A stretch of 64,000 nucleotides of DNA, taken from Croceimicrobium hydrocarbonivorans. GTDB lineage: Bacteria > Bacteroidota > Bacteroidia > Flavobacteriales > Schleiferiaceae. This document shows, one piece after another, positions 44,682 to 52,904 of this stretch. The stretch lies in assembly GCF_014524565.1 (NCBI RefSeq), contig NZ_CP060139.1, forward strand, positions 1,495,501 to 1,559,500, in the 5' to 3' direction. Every line of letters starts with the position of its first letter. Position 1 is the stretch's first letter. Under the pieces are notes generated by a model. The model was not told the DNA's origin and made no database searches. It worked only from the letters and a program-made list of their open reading frames with translations. A program made the translations under genes and the position numbers.

Positions 44682-45709
44682 GTCCAAAGAAAATAATCGG
44701 CCTAAGCCTTATCCTCCTCTCCATGATCGGAACCTATTTATTCGCTCCCTGGCTATTGATAAAACTCTGGCTCAGCCCCTTACCAGACAGCCCTCAAGCC
44801 CAAATTGAAGACATTTTAGACTATAAGGTAGATGGTGTTATTCTCTATATTGATCAAGCTGGGAAAGCTCCCGAAGCTTATGCGGCAGGTTGGAATAATC
44901 GCGCCAATGAGGTGGCGGTCAATCCTCAAAGCTTATTTAAGGTGGCTAGCATTAGTAAGCTCTTTATTGCCACCGCCGCCACTAAATTGATTCAGGCAAA
45001 AAAACTGGATCTCGACGCCCCCTTAAGCAGCCTACTGCCTTTCACCAAAGGCCATATAGCTAATGCCGATGCCATCACGCTAAAAATGCTGATCCAACAT
45101 CGCAGTGGCGTTCCCAATTATACCGATCAGGACAATTATCCTTGGACAGATCTTTTCACGGAAAACCTTCCGGCGCTGGAGTTGGTTTATGATCTCCCAG
45201 CCGATTTTGAACCGGATGAAAAATACCAATACAGCAACACCAATTACCTACTGCTTGGTGCCATCCTCGATAGTACTTTGGGCTACAGTCACCACCAATA
45301 CATCAAAGAAGAAATTCTGGATCCCTTAGGCTTAAAACACACCTATAGCCTGCTCGACGAAGTAAATCAAGACTCTTTGATGAGCGGCTATCATATCGGC
45401 TATGAACCCGACATCAAAGGCAATAATTACATTCACCCCGGAGGGTCCATGATCTCTACGGCCCGAGATATTGCGGTATTCTTGCGCGCCCTCAATGAAG
45501 GCAGTTTCCTGAACCCCGAAGAACAAGCGCTTTATGAATCACTCTATCGCTTGGAACATACGGGCCTCTTACCCGGCTATTCCAGCATTGCGCGCTACGA
45601 TGCTGATTTGGACGCCGTGATCGTCCTCTTTATCAATACCAGCGGCGGTATATCTTGGAGTATTACGGAAGCTACTTATCGGAGGGTGGTGAAGGTTTTA
45701 AAGCATTAA
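44678..45709 (+). CDS. Serine hydrolase of the beta-lactamase/class C family
   Basis: A 343-residue protein with an N-terminal membrane-spanning export segment (about 7-30). The active-site motifs of the beta-lactamase superfamily are present: SxxK in VASISKLF, YxN in YSNTNY, and a late GGS-like HPGGSMIST stretch. Such enzymes are D-alanyl-D-alanine carboxypeptidases, esterases or peptidases; which one cannot be told here. It overlaps the acyltransferase gene by four bases. The convergent gene begins 21 bases beyond its stop. Confidence 0.87.
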   Translation: MSPKKIIGLSLILLSMIGTYLFAPWLLIKLWLSPLPDSPQAQIEDILDYKVDGVILYIDQAGKAPEAYAAGWNNRANEVAVNPQSLFKVASISKLFIATAATKLIQAKKLDLDAPLSSLLPFTKGHIANADAITLKMLIQHRSGVPNYTDQDNYPWTDLFTENLPALELVYDLPADFEPDEKYQYSNTNYLLLGAILDSTLGYSHHQYIKEEILDPLGLKHTYSLLDEVNQDSLMSGYHIGYEPDIKGNNYIHPGGSMISTARDIAVFLRALNEGSFLNPEEQALYESLYRLEHTGLLPGYSSIARYDADLDAVIVLFINTSGGISWSITEATYRRVVKVLKH

Positions 45710-45730
45710 GATGGCCCGAAATTAAGAGCG

Positions 45731-46699
45731 CTAGAAATTTTTCCTCACATCTTTGATATGCTTAGGCTCCAAATACTTTGCCCGATCTGTATCGAAGTAC
45801 ACTATTTCTTCCGTCGCTAGATCAAACACTGAAATATGATAACCAGCGCCACTGCTATGACCGATAAGTAAGCAATAATCTTCGTGGCCTTCTTTTACCA
45901 ATTGGTGAATCTCCTCTGAGCTCGCAATCCGATACTTCGTTTTATTAAAGTATTTGGCGATGTCTTCTTCTTTCAATTCCTGATTTATGTGCATGGAATC
46001 AATGAGCAATATTTTTCTTCGAATACGTCCGGATTGATTCATCCTTTTCCTCATATCCAAAATAAAGGTGGCATCTGCAATTCCGGATTTAGCAACAACC
46101 GACTCTTTTGCTAAAAAATTCAACTGCTTAATGGCAATCAGGGCCTGATAATGCAGGGGGTTTACATTAAAATCGGTGGTAAACACTTCTTCTGAGTCCG
46201 TATCTTTAAGTCTGGGATCTTTAATACTGCGGACAAAACTATAATAGACCAAAGCTCGTTTGGGCGACAATAAAATGGCCGGTTCATCTTTAAACATCGG
46301 CGCATAGAGCATATTCACTTCAAAAATGGCTAAGGCCAACCAGCTGTCCTCTAAACCTTCTGGATAGCCAGTACCATTACCCGAATAGGGAAGGCTCATA
46401 ATATCATTATATAGGGCCACTAAGTCTAAAACCACCATTTCTGGGTGATTTTCGCGGAACTCCTTATTATCAATAACCTCTCGATCAATGTAGGCTAAGT
46501 CATTGATAGTCCAGTTACTATCCATGTAAGCCTTAATCACCTCATTATATTGAGGATACTCCGGGTGAACCACCACATAAAGGGTGTCCTCCTGCCACTC
46601 CTCTACACTACGATTGTAATAGACCCCAGATCCAATGTATTGAGCCTGAGCCAAGAATGAAAATAAAAGCGAAACGAATAAAAATAAATTGCGAAGCAT
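45731..46699 (-). CDS. Secreted protein of unknown function
   Basis: A 322-residue product with a signal peptide (about residues 1-19) and no other transmembrane segment. It contains several charged alpha/beta stretches (LYVVVHPEYPQYNEVIKAYM, IRRKILLIDSMHINQELKEE, DYCLLIGHSSGAGYHISVFD) but no catalytic motif that I recognise. It has no T9SS domain or lipobox, so it is probably periplasmic. It is divergent from the gene at 46914. Confidence 0.55.
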   Translation of the reverse strand: MLRNLFLFVSLLFSFLAQAQYIGSGVYYNRSVEEWQEDTLYVVVHPEYPQYNEVIKAYMDSNWTINDLAYIDREVIDNKEFRENHPEMVVLDLVALYNDIMSLPYSGNGTGYPEGLEDSWLALAIFEVNMLYAPMFKDEPAILLSPKRALVYYSFVRSIKDPRLKDTDSEEVFTTDFNVNPLHYQALIAIKQLNFLAKESVVAKSGIADATFILDMRKRMNQSGRIRRKILLIDSMHINQELKEEDIAKYFNKTKYRIASSEEIHQLVKEGHEDYCLLIGHSSGAGYHISVFDLATEEIVYFDTDRAKYLEPKHIKDVRKNF

Positions 46700-46855
46700 A
46701 TTACTAATTGTTTTCAGCGAAAATAATTATTTAACTACAGCTTAAATTACATTTTAACCTTAATACTTTGACAATCTGTACGGTCTTAAAAAGTTACTAC
46801 GGAGCGCTTGGAAAAGCTGCTTGAATTCCCTGAAAGCCTTTCCCTTTGCATAGCC

Positions 46856-46863
46856 TATCTTTG
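46856..46863 (+). promoter_or_regulatory. -7 box TATCTTTG upstream of the secreted protein gene
   Basis: TATCTTTG matches TAnnTTTG exactly and lies 51 bases before the ATG at 46914. No good -33 element was found at the usual spacing. Confidence 0.4.
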
Positions 46864-46913
46864 AGAACTTAACCAAGTTTCTTAGCCATTAAAATTGCTC
46901 AAACTTTAAGCCT

Positions 46914-48533
46914 ATGTTGAGACCTATTATTCTTTCGCTAGCCCTTCTGATTAGTTTTTCCTCTGTAAATGCCCAATCCTTTAAACCAGGCCCAAGGATT
47001 AAAAGTCCCTTTAAGGACTATGACCCTCAATTTGTCCAAGAAGACGCCGAGAACCTTTATGGCTTAATGGTTTATGATGATGAATTGGTTTTAAGCATCG
47101 TCAATAAACAAAGACCCAATCAAACCGAGTTTCATTATCTGGAATTACCCGAAAGCGCCTCCAATTACTATTCGTATTTCAGTATCGGAGAATTTGGAAA
47201 CCGTCTGGTGTATATTAATGAATATGCTGAAGATGATCATTTCAAATTAGTAGCGCATTTCATTGATATTGAAACTAAGACCATCGGACCCGAAATTGTG
47301 CTTCATGATAAAGAATATGAAAAGGAAAGGACGAGAGGCTACTATGATCTTTATTGGTCTGAGGACGGTCAACATTTAGTAGTAAGTAGCTTTACCTACT
47401 ACAAGAAAAGGAAGAAAAGTGACCATGCCTTATTACTTTTCGACAGCGATTTTAGCAAAGTAGCCGAAAGAACCCTAAGTGGAGGAAATAAGTACAGTCG
47501 ACTTGGCTCCATACTAGAAGTTGATAATGACGGTAATTTATATGCTTATATTCCACGCAATGACAGCTTGGTTATTTTTCATGCCGATCAAAACTACCAG
47601 GACACATACATCAAGCTCTCAGGCGATCCCCGAGATAAAAACGGGGTCTTTTCGAATTCCAAAATCTCGATTGTAAACCCCAATAAAATCCTAATTAGCA
47701 GTCAATTTCATAGTGAAGAGCCAGACAGCCCTTCAAAAAGAACGGGCTTCAGAGTTCATGCGGATTTACCCATCGCCGGACTGAGAATTGCGAGTGTGGA
47801 TCCAAAATCAAACAGCGTACTTAAGAATACCAAAATTCATTTATACGATGAAGCACTAAGAGAAGGCTTCAATAAGGCAGTTTACCATTATTCTACCCTC
47901 GGACAATTTATGGGCAGTGAGGTGCCTTCTCAAGATAATTCGGTATTCGGCACTCGGGTCTTTCACGACAGCCTGGGCAACTCCTACTTACTAATCCAGC
48001 AAAGGATTCACATTTTAGTACCTCCCGCCAGTGCTGGAGTACATGAGCAATACGGCTTTTATGATCTTAATATCATCGCTCTCAACCAGCAAGAAGAAAT
48101 TCTATGGACGCATCGAATTAATAGAACCCGAGAATACATCCCCCATAAAGATGATGCTTACGGCCAGCGCTCTTTCCCACAAACCACCGCTTTACGAAAT
48201 ATTCTAAATCAGGATTCTGAGTCTTTTGATTGCTATGCCTTTTTAGATGATGATCAATTGGTGCTTATTTACAATGATCTCCCGGAAAACATGGCCAACA
48301 TGAATCCTGAAAGCAGGATTAAGAAAGTAGATGGTCATAAAAAGCATATTCCCGTGATTCAAAAAATCAATTTAGAAAACGGTGAAAGAGTGGGCAGCAT
48401 CGAGAAACGCATGACCTTACCGAAAATGATCCTTAAGCCCTTTCAGATATATTACAGTAAAATGGACAATCGCTTTTACTACACCACAGGTAATGGCAAG
48501 CAAATCCAGATCAGCACTTTTAGCATGCCTTAA
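46914..48533 (+). CDS. Secreted protein of unknown function, beta-propeller-like
   Basis: A 539-residue product with a signal peptide (about 1-21). The remainder is beta-rich, with recurrent blade-like strands and polar turns (YYDLYWSEDGQHLVVSSFTY, LLLFDSDFSKVAERTLSGGN, LGSILEVDNDGNLYAYIPRN, NSYLLIQQRIHILVPP). This fits a beta-propeller-like fold, although no named repeat can be assigned. It has no T9SS domain. It is followed by a terminator and stands alone. Confidence 0.55.
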   Translation: MLRPIILSLALLISFSSVNAQSFKPGPRIKSPFKDYDPQFVQEDAENLYGLMVYDDELVLSIVNKQRPNQTEFHYLELPESASNYYSYFSIGEFGNRLVYINEYAEDDHFKLVAHFIDIETKTIGPEIVLHDKEYEKERTRGYYDLYWSEDGQHLVVSSFTYYKKRKKSDHALLLFDSDFSKVAERTLSGGNKYSRLGSILEVDNDGNLYAYIPRNDSLVIFHADQNYQDTYIKLSGDPRDKNGVFSNSKISIVNPNKILISSQFHSEEPDSPSKRTGFRVHADLPIAGLRIASVDPKSNSVLKNTKIHLYDEALREGFNKAVYHYSTLGQFMGSEVPSQDNSVFGTRVFHDSLGNSYLLIQQRIHILVPPASAGVHEQYGFYDLNIIALNQQEEILWTHRINRTREYIPHKDDAYGQRSFPQTTALRNILNQDSESFDCYAFLDDDQLVLIYNDLPENMANMNPESRIKKVDGHKKHIPVIQKINLENGERVGSIEKRMTLPKMILKPFQIYYSKMDNRFYYTTGNGKQIQISTFSMP

Positions 48534-48558
48534 GCTTAGCAGGCATTAATTGAATTGA

Positions 48559-48590
48559 AAATCCTCGGTTCTTGGAATTGGGGATTTTTT
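48559..48590 (+). terminator. Terminator after the 46914 gene
   Basis: AAATCCTC and GGGGATTT pair with one G-T around a 13-base loop and run into a stretch of T. It lies 26 bases past the stop codon. Confidence 0.65.
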
Positions 48591-48621
48591 ATGAGGAGCT
48601 AAGCGTGATAATTTCGAGAAA

Positions 48622-48657
48622 ATAAAAAAGGCGAGAAAACAATTAGCTTTCTCGCCT
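48622..48657 (-). terminator. Terminator of the tRNA gene
   Basis: On the minus strand AGGCGAGAAA and TTTCTCGCCT form a perfect ten-pair stem with a nine-base loop, followed by TTTTTTATT. It begins five bases after the 3' end of the tRNA. Confidence 0.88.
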
Positions 48658-48661
48658 CAAG

Positions 48662-48735
48662 TGGGCCCAGCAGGGCTTGAACCTGCGACCAAGTGATTAT
48701 GAGTCACCTACTCTAACCAGCTGAGCTATGGGCCC
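48662..48735 (-). tRNA. tRNA with CAT anticodon, probably Ile2 (lysidine type)
   Basis: The minus strand folds as a complete cloverleaf: acceptor GGGCCCA/TGGGCCC, D arm GCTC/GAGT, anticodon stem GGTGA/TCACT around loop CTCATAA, T arm GCAGG/CCTGC with TTCAAGC, discriminator A. CCA is not encoded. The anticodon (48699-48701 on the plus strand) is CAT, read by elongator Met or by Ile2 after lysidine modification. The anticodon arm and the TGGTC variable loop match the Ile2 form I remember from E. coli better than elongator Met, but this is not decisive. Confidence 0.93.
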
Positions 48736-48821
48736 GAAAAGGAGGGCAAATTTAGTATTTATCATTGAATTGAAGCCCATAGAATACGCTCAGATACAGA
48801 AGCCGTAAATCAAGCACTAAT

Positions 48822-48859
48822 CCTCTGTGAACTCCCTACCTCCGCGCCTCCGCGTTGAA
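48822..48859. repeat. Dispersed-repeat-like sequence with CCTCCGCG units
   Basis: The stretch contains CCTCCGCGCCTCCGCG preceded by CTCTGTGAACTC. It resembles short GC-rich dispersed elements that I recall from other Bacteroidota intergenic regions (CTCTGTG...CTCTGCG type). There is only one copy in this window, so membership is tentative. Confidence 0.35.
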
Positions 48860-48878
48860 GCAATCCCAAAAAAATTTT

Positions 48879-48966
48879 CTTGACCACCAAATCCTCTAAG
48901 AGCGAAGCGATCTATCGTCTAACATCTAATAGCGCAGCGGTCTATACTCTAACAGCACAGCGATCT
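48879..48966 (+). repeat. AGCGCAGCG repeat, locus 1
   Basis: Three units start at 48901, 48931 and 48954. The unit is AGCGMAGCGRTCTA followed by a T/C/A-rich spacer such as TCGTCTAACATCTAAT, 24-30 nt long. The leading 22 bases (CTTGACCACCAA and on) also match locus 2 at 49529, so the shared block is about 65 bp. It lies just past the stop of the lipoprotein gene at 48972, in the same orientation as the other copies. Confidence 0.7.
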
Positions 48967-48971
48967 CCCCC

Positions 48972-49472
48972 CTAATACAACTCATAATCCCTGGCTATCT
49001 CCAATATTGAATCTGTAAAAGTGTATCTAAATGCCGTTACATCTTTTCTGTCGCTGCTCACATTTGGGCGAGCATAGGGGCAGCATGGATTAAAATACTC
49101 CACTTTATTCGAGGCCCCATAAGCCCCGCAACTATCCAATAAGAATCTCACCGAATAAGAGCTATCAGGAATGCTCACAATGATTTCCTTCACATCACAT
49201 CTTGCATCGCTGCAATCAGTTCTTTTAGGTCCGATGTAAAGCGGACTCCTCGAAGTATAGCCCACAAGATCCCCAGGTGCCAAACTAAATTGACGAGCAT
49301 CAAACGCATCCATAATCCCTTGAGGTAGTGATACCTCTAATAAATATGGCGAGTCATTTTTAAATTCAATTCTCTGGAATGCCTCATCATCATTTTCCAT
49401 AACACAGGAAACTGGGTTTAAGAGAAGTACAGCAAATAAAAGGATATAGACAGATGACCGAATTTGAAGCAT
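48972..49472 (-). CDS. Cysteine-rich lipoprotein of unknown function
   Basis: A 166-residue product with a signal peptide and lipobox (LNPVSC, lipidated cysteine about residue 23). After processing it has several further cysteines (TDCSDARCD, DSCGAYG, NPCCPY), which probably form disulfides in the periplasm or at the cell surface. No family is recognised. It is flanked on both sides by copies of the AGCGCAGCG repeat. Confidence 0.65.
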   Translation of the reverse strand: MLQIRSSVYILLFAVLLLNPVSCVMENDDEAFQRIEFKNDSPYLLEVSLPQGIMDAFDARQFSLAPGDLVGYTSRSPLYIGPKRTDCSDARCDVKEIIVSIPDSSYSVRFLLDSCGAYGASNKVEYFNPCCPYARPNVSSDRKDVTAFRYTFTDSILEIARDYELY

Positions 49473-49528
49473 AGTATAAATATCAGGTTGCCCAAATGTA
49501 GCTAAATCAGGTGCTAAAAACTCAACCC

Positions 49529-49595
49529 CTTGTCCACCAACCTATCTAAAAGCTTAGCGATCTATCGTCTAAAATCTAATAGCGCAGCGGTCTAC
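49529..49595 (+). repeat. AGCGCAGCG repeat, locus 2
   Basis: Units start at 49551 and 49581 (AGCTTAGCGATCTA, AGCGCAGCGGTCTA), with TCGTCTAAAATCTAAT between them. The sequence from CTTGTCCACCAA onward parallels locus 1 with few changes. It overlaps the last codons of the gene at 49592-51940 by four bases. Confidence 0.7.
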
Positions 49596-51940
49596 TCCCT
49601 ATACCACAACTTCCCCGCATCCCGATTTCGACGTACCATATACATCCCTTGAGGTAAATGAGACAGATCCAATAAATACTCTACTTCCTCACCCTTATAA
49701 ACCCTTTGACCATCAAGTGTATACACTTCAATTTTACCGGGTGGCTGGATCCGTAATTCACCGGCACTGGGATTGGGGTAAAAATTCCAGCTTTCATCGG
49801 GGTAATCCGGATCTATATACTCGTAGAGATGATGTCGGAAAACGCCATATTCACCTCCCACATACATATAGTTATCGATCAACTCCAAATACCGGTAATT
49901 CTCACCCCGAGGCATAGGATTGGGCCTCCGTCCTACATAGCGCAAATTATTATCACCATGCTGATACATATACAACCAATGCCCCACCCCTACAAAAACA
50001 AAGTCTTCAGTTGCCATAACTGAAGAAGGATAGGAATAACAGCCATAGCAATCCTCCACCCATTCTCCATAAAGGGTATCCCATTGGAGGTTCTCATCCT
50101 GAATAGCCAGGGTAAAATCTACTCTTCGCTGAACTGAATCATTGGCTGGGATAGTGCTTAAAACTACCAGGCGATCAGTACCGGGAATCTGATCATACTG
50201 GATAAGATGGCAATAATCCGGTCCGAAACCTGGAATACTATCACTCATTAAAACAGGATCATTCCCGGGTTCAAAATGATAGAAATCCATCTTGTTTTGA
50301 TGAAAGTAATAAGGATCCGGCTGACTAAAATACAAGCGCGAAGCTTGTGCTCCCTGAGGAAACCATCGCAATCTATCAATGGTATTGTATGAAAAACTTA
50401 AAGGCAATGAATCCCATAAATCACCACCATCTTCACTGTACAAAATGGTATATCCCCTATCATAGTCATCCAATACTACGGCTATACGCTGGTCATTAAT
50501 AGGGTCTATGGCCAGATCCAGTATTTGATTAAACGATCCTAAAAAAAATCCCATTTCTTCAGGATCCATAATCATTTTCCAGCGCCCTTGATACAAGTCA
50601 CGGCGATACAGCTTTCTATCCGCAGCATACAAGGTATTCCCTTGAGCAGAATAGGCCACTTGCCAATATCGCGGAAATCGATCTGGGGGAGCTAAATAGT
50701 GCCAGGTTTCATAGGGAGTGGCCGCTTCTTGCAATACCGCAATTTGCTGCGAAGAAGCTGCCACTATAGTATGGGATTTTCGCTCATAATAGAAATCCGA
50801 CATAGGGCTGCCTATTAAATTCTCACTGAGTAAAAAGAGTGAATCGCCATAAGCGGTGCTTAATGCAGGACCCAAATTTGTAGCATGAAATGCCTTTGAG
50901 GCATCACCAGAAAGAAAGGCGGAGGCTCCAGCGTAAACAAACATATCGCCACGCGATTTATACTTAGATCCTATTTGCTGCCAATCCTTTCCAAAGGTTC
51001 TGTACAATGAGCCGGCAATTATATGATCTCCCCGCTCATCCGAGGCAGAGCTAATGAGTGGCGGTAAGGTATAAGCCAGGGGCCATGCTTCATTAATCTC
51101 CTCAGCTTCCGTCCAGGTTTGTCCTTCATCGAAACTGCGAAACCACAAACGAGGCTTAGGTGGATACAAAGTGGTATCAGGATAGGTGAAAAAGTAATCT
51201 TTGTTTTGAGAAGCCAGCACATGCCAGACCCCTTTTGCATCGATATGGCAAATTGGATCTTCCTCAAAACCGGAGCGATCCAAACTAAAATTGTGGGCTT
51301 CATAATTTAAACTGGCCGCCTTGGAATAATAGGGTTCCCGACTTTGCAGGATAGTATCTCCCCAGTAAACTACTCGCTTGGTTTTGGGATCCAGACTTAA
51401 TTGATAATAAGCATCAATATAGTAGTCCGGCCCGGGGTCTTGACTTATCAATTCCAATTGTCCATTAGGCAACAGTTTCTGCCTGTCAAATAAAAAAGCA
51501 CTCCTTTCCCACCTAGGACTAATCAAAGTGTCCCCTACCAATAAAAAGGTGCTGCTGCGATGAATAAACTCTGCCTCTTCCCCCAGCTTGGCCTTATAGA
51601 GTTCATAGTCGCTAATAAAAAACAACTGCTCAGTCTTTTGATGCCATTGCATTTTGGAGGTTGAGGGAAAATAAAAAGGACCCCCGGCGCGAGTGGCATA
51701 AAAAGTTTTCCAATTCAATCGTTTGGGCACTTCCCCTTTAGGAAAGGTTGCATAATAAATACCATCCCCTCCACTAAGCGAAACGAAAATGATTTGCTCG
51801 CCCTTATAGCTTCCAATTTCAAAGTCCCAGGCAAAGCCCCCGTAAAAAGGCAGCTTTTCCAGATCCCCTAGCAGGCCCCATTCCTGCGCATTGGAGCTCA
51901 ATGAAACGACGAAAAATAGCAATAGGTAAAGGTTTCTCAT
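49592..51940 (-). CDS. T9SS-sorted protein with Asp-box (BNR/sortilin-like) repeats
   Basis: A 782-residue secreted protein with a signal peptide (about residues 1-18). Asp-box-type turns are seen in RSFDEGQTW and YSEDGGDLWD, as in BNR/VPS10 beta-propellers. A T9SS type A domain ends the protein (FYPNPSAGELRI, LSHLPQGMYMV). Asp-box propellers occur in sialidases and many binding proteins; sialidase catalytic residues were not identified. It is transcribed towards the lipoprotein gene, with repeat locus 2 between them. Confidence 0.78.
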   Translation of the reverse strand: MRNLYLLLFFVVSLSSNAQEWGLLGDLEKLPFYGGFAWDFEIGSYKGEQIIFVSLSGGDGIYYATFPKGEVPKRLNWKTFYATRAGGPFYFPSTSKMQWHQKTEQLFFISDYELYKAKLGEEAEFIHRSSTFLLVGDTLISPRWERSAFLFDRQKLLPNGQLELISQDPGPDYYIDAYYQLSLDPKTKRVVYWGDTILQSREPYYSKAASLNYEAHNFSLDRSGFEEDPICHIDAKGVWHVLASQNKDYFFTYPDTTLYPPKPRLWFRSFDEGQTWTEAEEINEAWPLAYTLPPLISSASDERGDHIIAGSLYRTFGKDWQQIGSKYKSRGDMFVYAGASAFLSGDASKAFHATNLGPALSTAYGDSLFLLSENLIGSPMSDFYYERKSHTIVAASSQQIAVLQEAATPYETWHYLAPPDRFPRYWQVAYSAQGNTLYAADRKLYRRDLYQGRWKMIMDPEEMGFFLGSFNQILDLAIDPINDQRIAVVLDDYDRGYTILYSEDGGDLWDSLPLSFSYNTIDRLRWFPQGAQASRLYFSQPDPYYFHQNKMDFYHFEPGNDPVLMSDSIPGFGPDYCHLIQYDQIPGTDRLVVLSTIPANDSVQRRVDFTLAIQDENLQWDTLYGEWVEDCYGCYSYPSSVMATEDFVFVGVGHWLYMYQHGDNNLRYVGRRPNPMPRGENYRYLELIDNYMYVGGEYGVFRHHLYEYIDPDYPDESWNFYPNPSAGELRIQPPGKIEVYTLDGQRVYKGEEVEYLLDLSHLPQGMYMVRRNRDAGKLWYRE

Positions 51941-52222
51941 AGCAGCTTAAATTCCTTCTAAGTTTGGGAAGCCCCTAATGACCCACATCTTTTTTCGATA
52001 AAAGGCCTTAAATCTTCGTTTAACGGTAGTCGAACTCACGTTACTCTTGAAAATCAATTGTTTACAAAATTCAATTTCCAGTCATCGAAACCGATAATCG
52101 ACCTTTTATCGGTAAACGATAGGTTCTTGCCCCTGCTTAGGCCATTATTTACTTGGCTATATTTCCCAAAAGCGGAAAATTTTCAAGCCATATTTCCTTC
52201 TTTTGTGCTCAAATACCACGCA

Positions 52223-52831
52223 ATGCCTAAACATCTGCTTTTCGATTTCGGAGCGGTTCTTATTCCCATCGACACCAAGCTTACTTACAAGGCCTTCGAA
52301 GCCTTGGGCGCCGAAGAAAAGCTAGCAGAGCAAGATGAGCTCTTTCATCAATTTGAACGCGGAGAACTAAGCACCGACGAATTCCTAAGCCAATTGCAAG
52401 GTTTTTTCTTTCGCAAATCTATTTTCAAGAAGGATTTAGCCGAAGCCTGGAATGCCCTCTGTTACGAGGCTATTCCGGATGAAAACATTCGTTTGCTTAA
52501 AAACTTGAAAAACAAAGGGCATAAACTCTTTCTCCTGAGTAATACCAATCCCTTGCATATCGAAAAGATCAAGGCCCTTTGCGGACCCTTTAAATACAAG
52601 CAGTTTATCAGTCAATTTGATGCGGTTTACTACAGCCACGAAACGGGGCATCGTAAACCTGAAGCTGATTTCTACAAGAAAGTATTGAAGGAGCAAAAAC
52701 TAAAAGCCGCCGACTGTTTCTTTATCGACGATCGGGAAGACAATATTGAAGCCGCCACCAAACTCAAACTGGAATGCTGGCACTTCGACCCGAAAAAAGA
52801 TAAAATTGAAACTATCAAGAAACGCCTCTAA
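52223..52831 (+). CDS. HAD family hydrolase (subfamily IA)
   Basis: The 202-residue product has the HAD motif I nucleophile LLFDFGAVL (catalytic Asp at residue 8), motif II LFLLSNTNP, a lysine in HRKPEADFY and the acidic motif IV FIDDREDNIEAA. These hydrolases remove phosphate or halide from small substrates; the substrate is unknown. The ATG at 52223 begins the conserved strand, and 55 upstream residues from an earlier ATG at 52058 are not HAD-like. The 3' end runs into repeat locus 3. Confidence 0.9.
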   Translation: MPKHLLFDFGAVLIPIDTKLTYKAFEALGAEEKLAEQDELFHQFERGELSTDEFLSQLQGFFFRKSIFKKDLAEAWNALCYEAIPDENIRLLKNLKNKGHKLFLLSNTNPLHIEKIKALCGPFKYKQFISQFDAVYYSHETGHRKPEADFYKKVLKEQKLKAADCFFIDDREDNIEAATKLKLECWHFDPKKDKIETIKKRL

Positions 52832-52832
52832 C

Positions 52833-52875
52833 AGCGCAGCGGTCTATCATCTAACATCTAATAGCGCAGCGATCT
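52833..52875 (+). repeat. AGCGCAGCG repeat, locus 3
   Basis: A full 30-nt unit (52833-52862: AGCGCAGCGGTCTATC, ATCTAACATCTAAT) is followed by AGCGCAGCGATCT (52863-52875). It starts two bases after the HAD gene's stop codon and runs straight into a perfect hairpin. The orientation is the same as at loci 1 and 2. Confidence 0.75.
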
Positions 52876-52904
52876 AAAGTATAATCGCTCCGCGATTATA
52901 CTTT
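52876..52904. terminator. Perfect 13-pair hairpin at the convergent ends of the HAD and anti-sigma genes
   Basis: AAAGTATAATCGC and GCGATTATACTTT pair perfectly around TCC. The right arm contains the stop codon of the anti-sigma gene. There is no long T run on either side, so it may be a bidirectional weak terminator or an mRNA-end structure. Confidence 0.55.

Noticed and set aside
52058-52222. 55-residue N-terminal extension of the HAD hydrolase
   Set aside because: The conserved HAD fold begins at MPKHLLFDFG. The extension has no family resemblance and overlaps the expected promoter region.
48879-52875. CRISPR array formed by the AGCGCAGCG repeats
   Set aside because: Units are immediately adjacent or separated by related rather than unique sequence, only two to three per locus, and there are no cas genes nearby.
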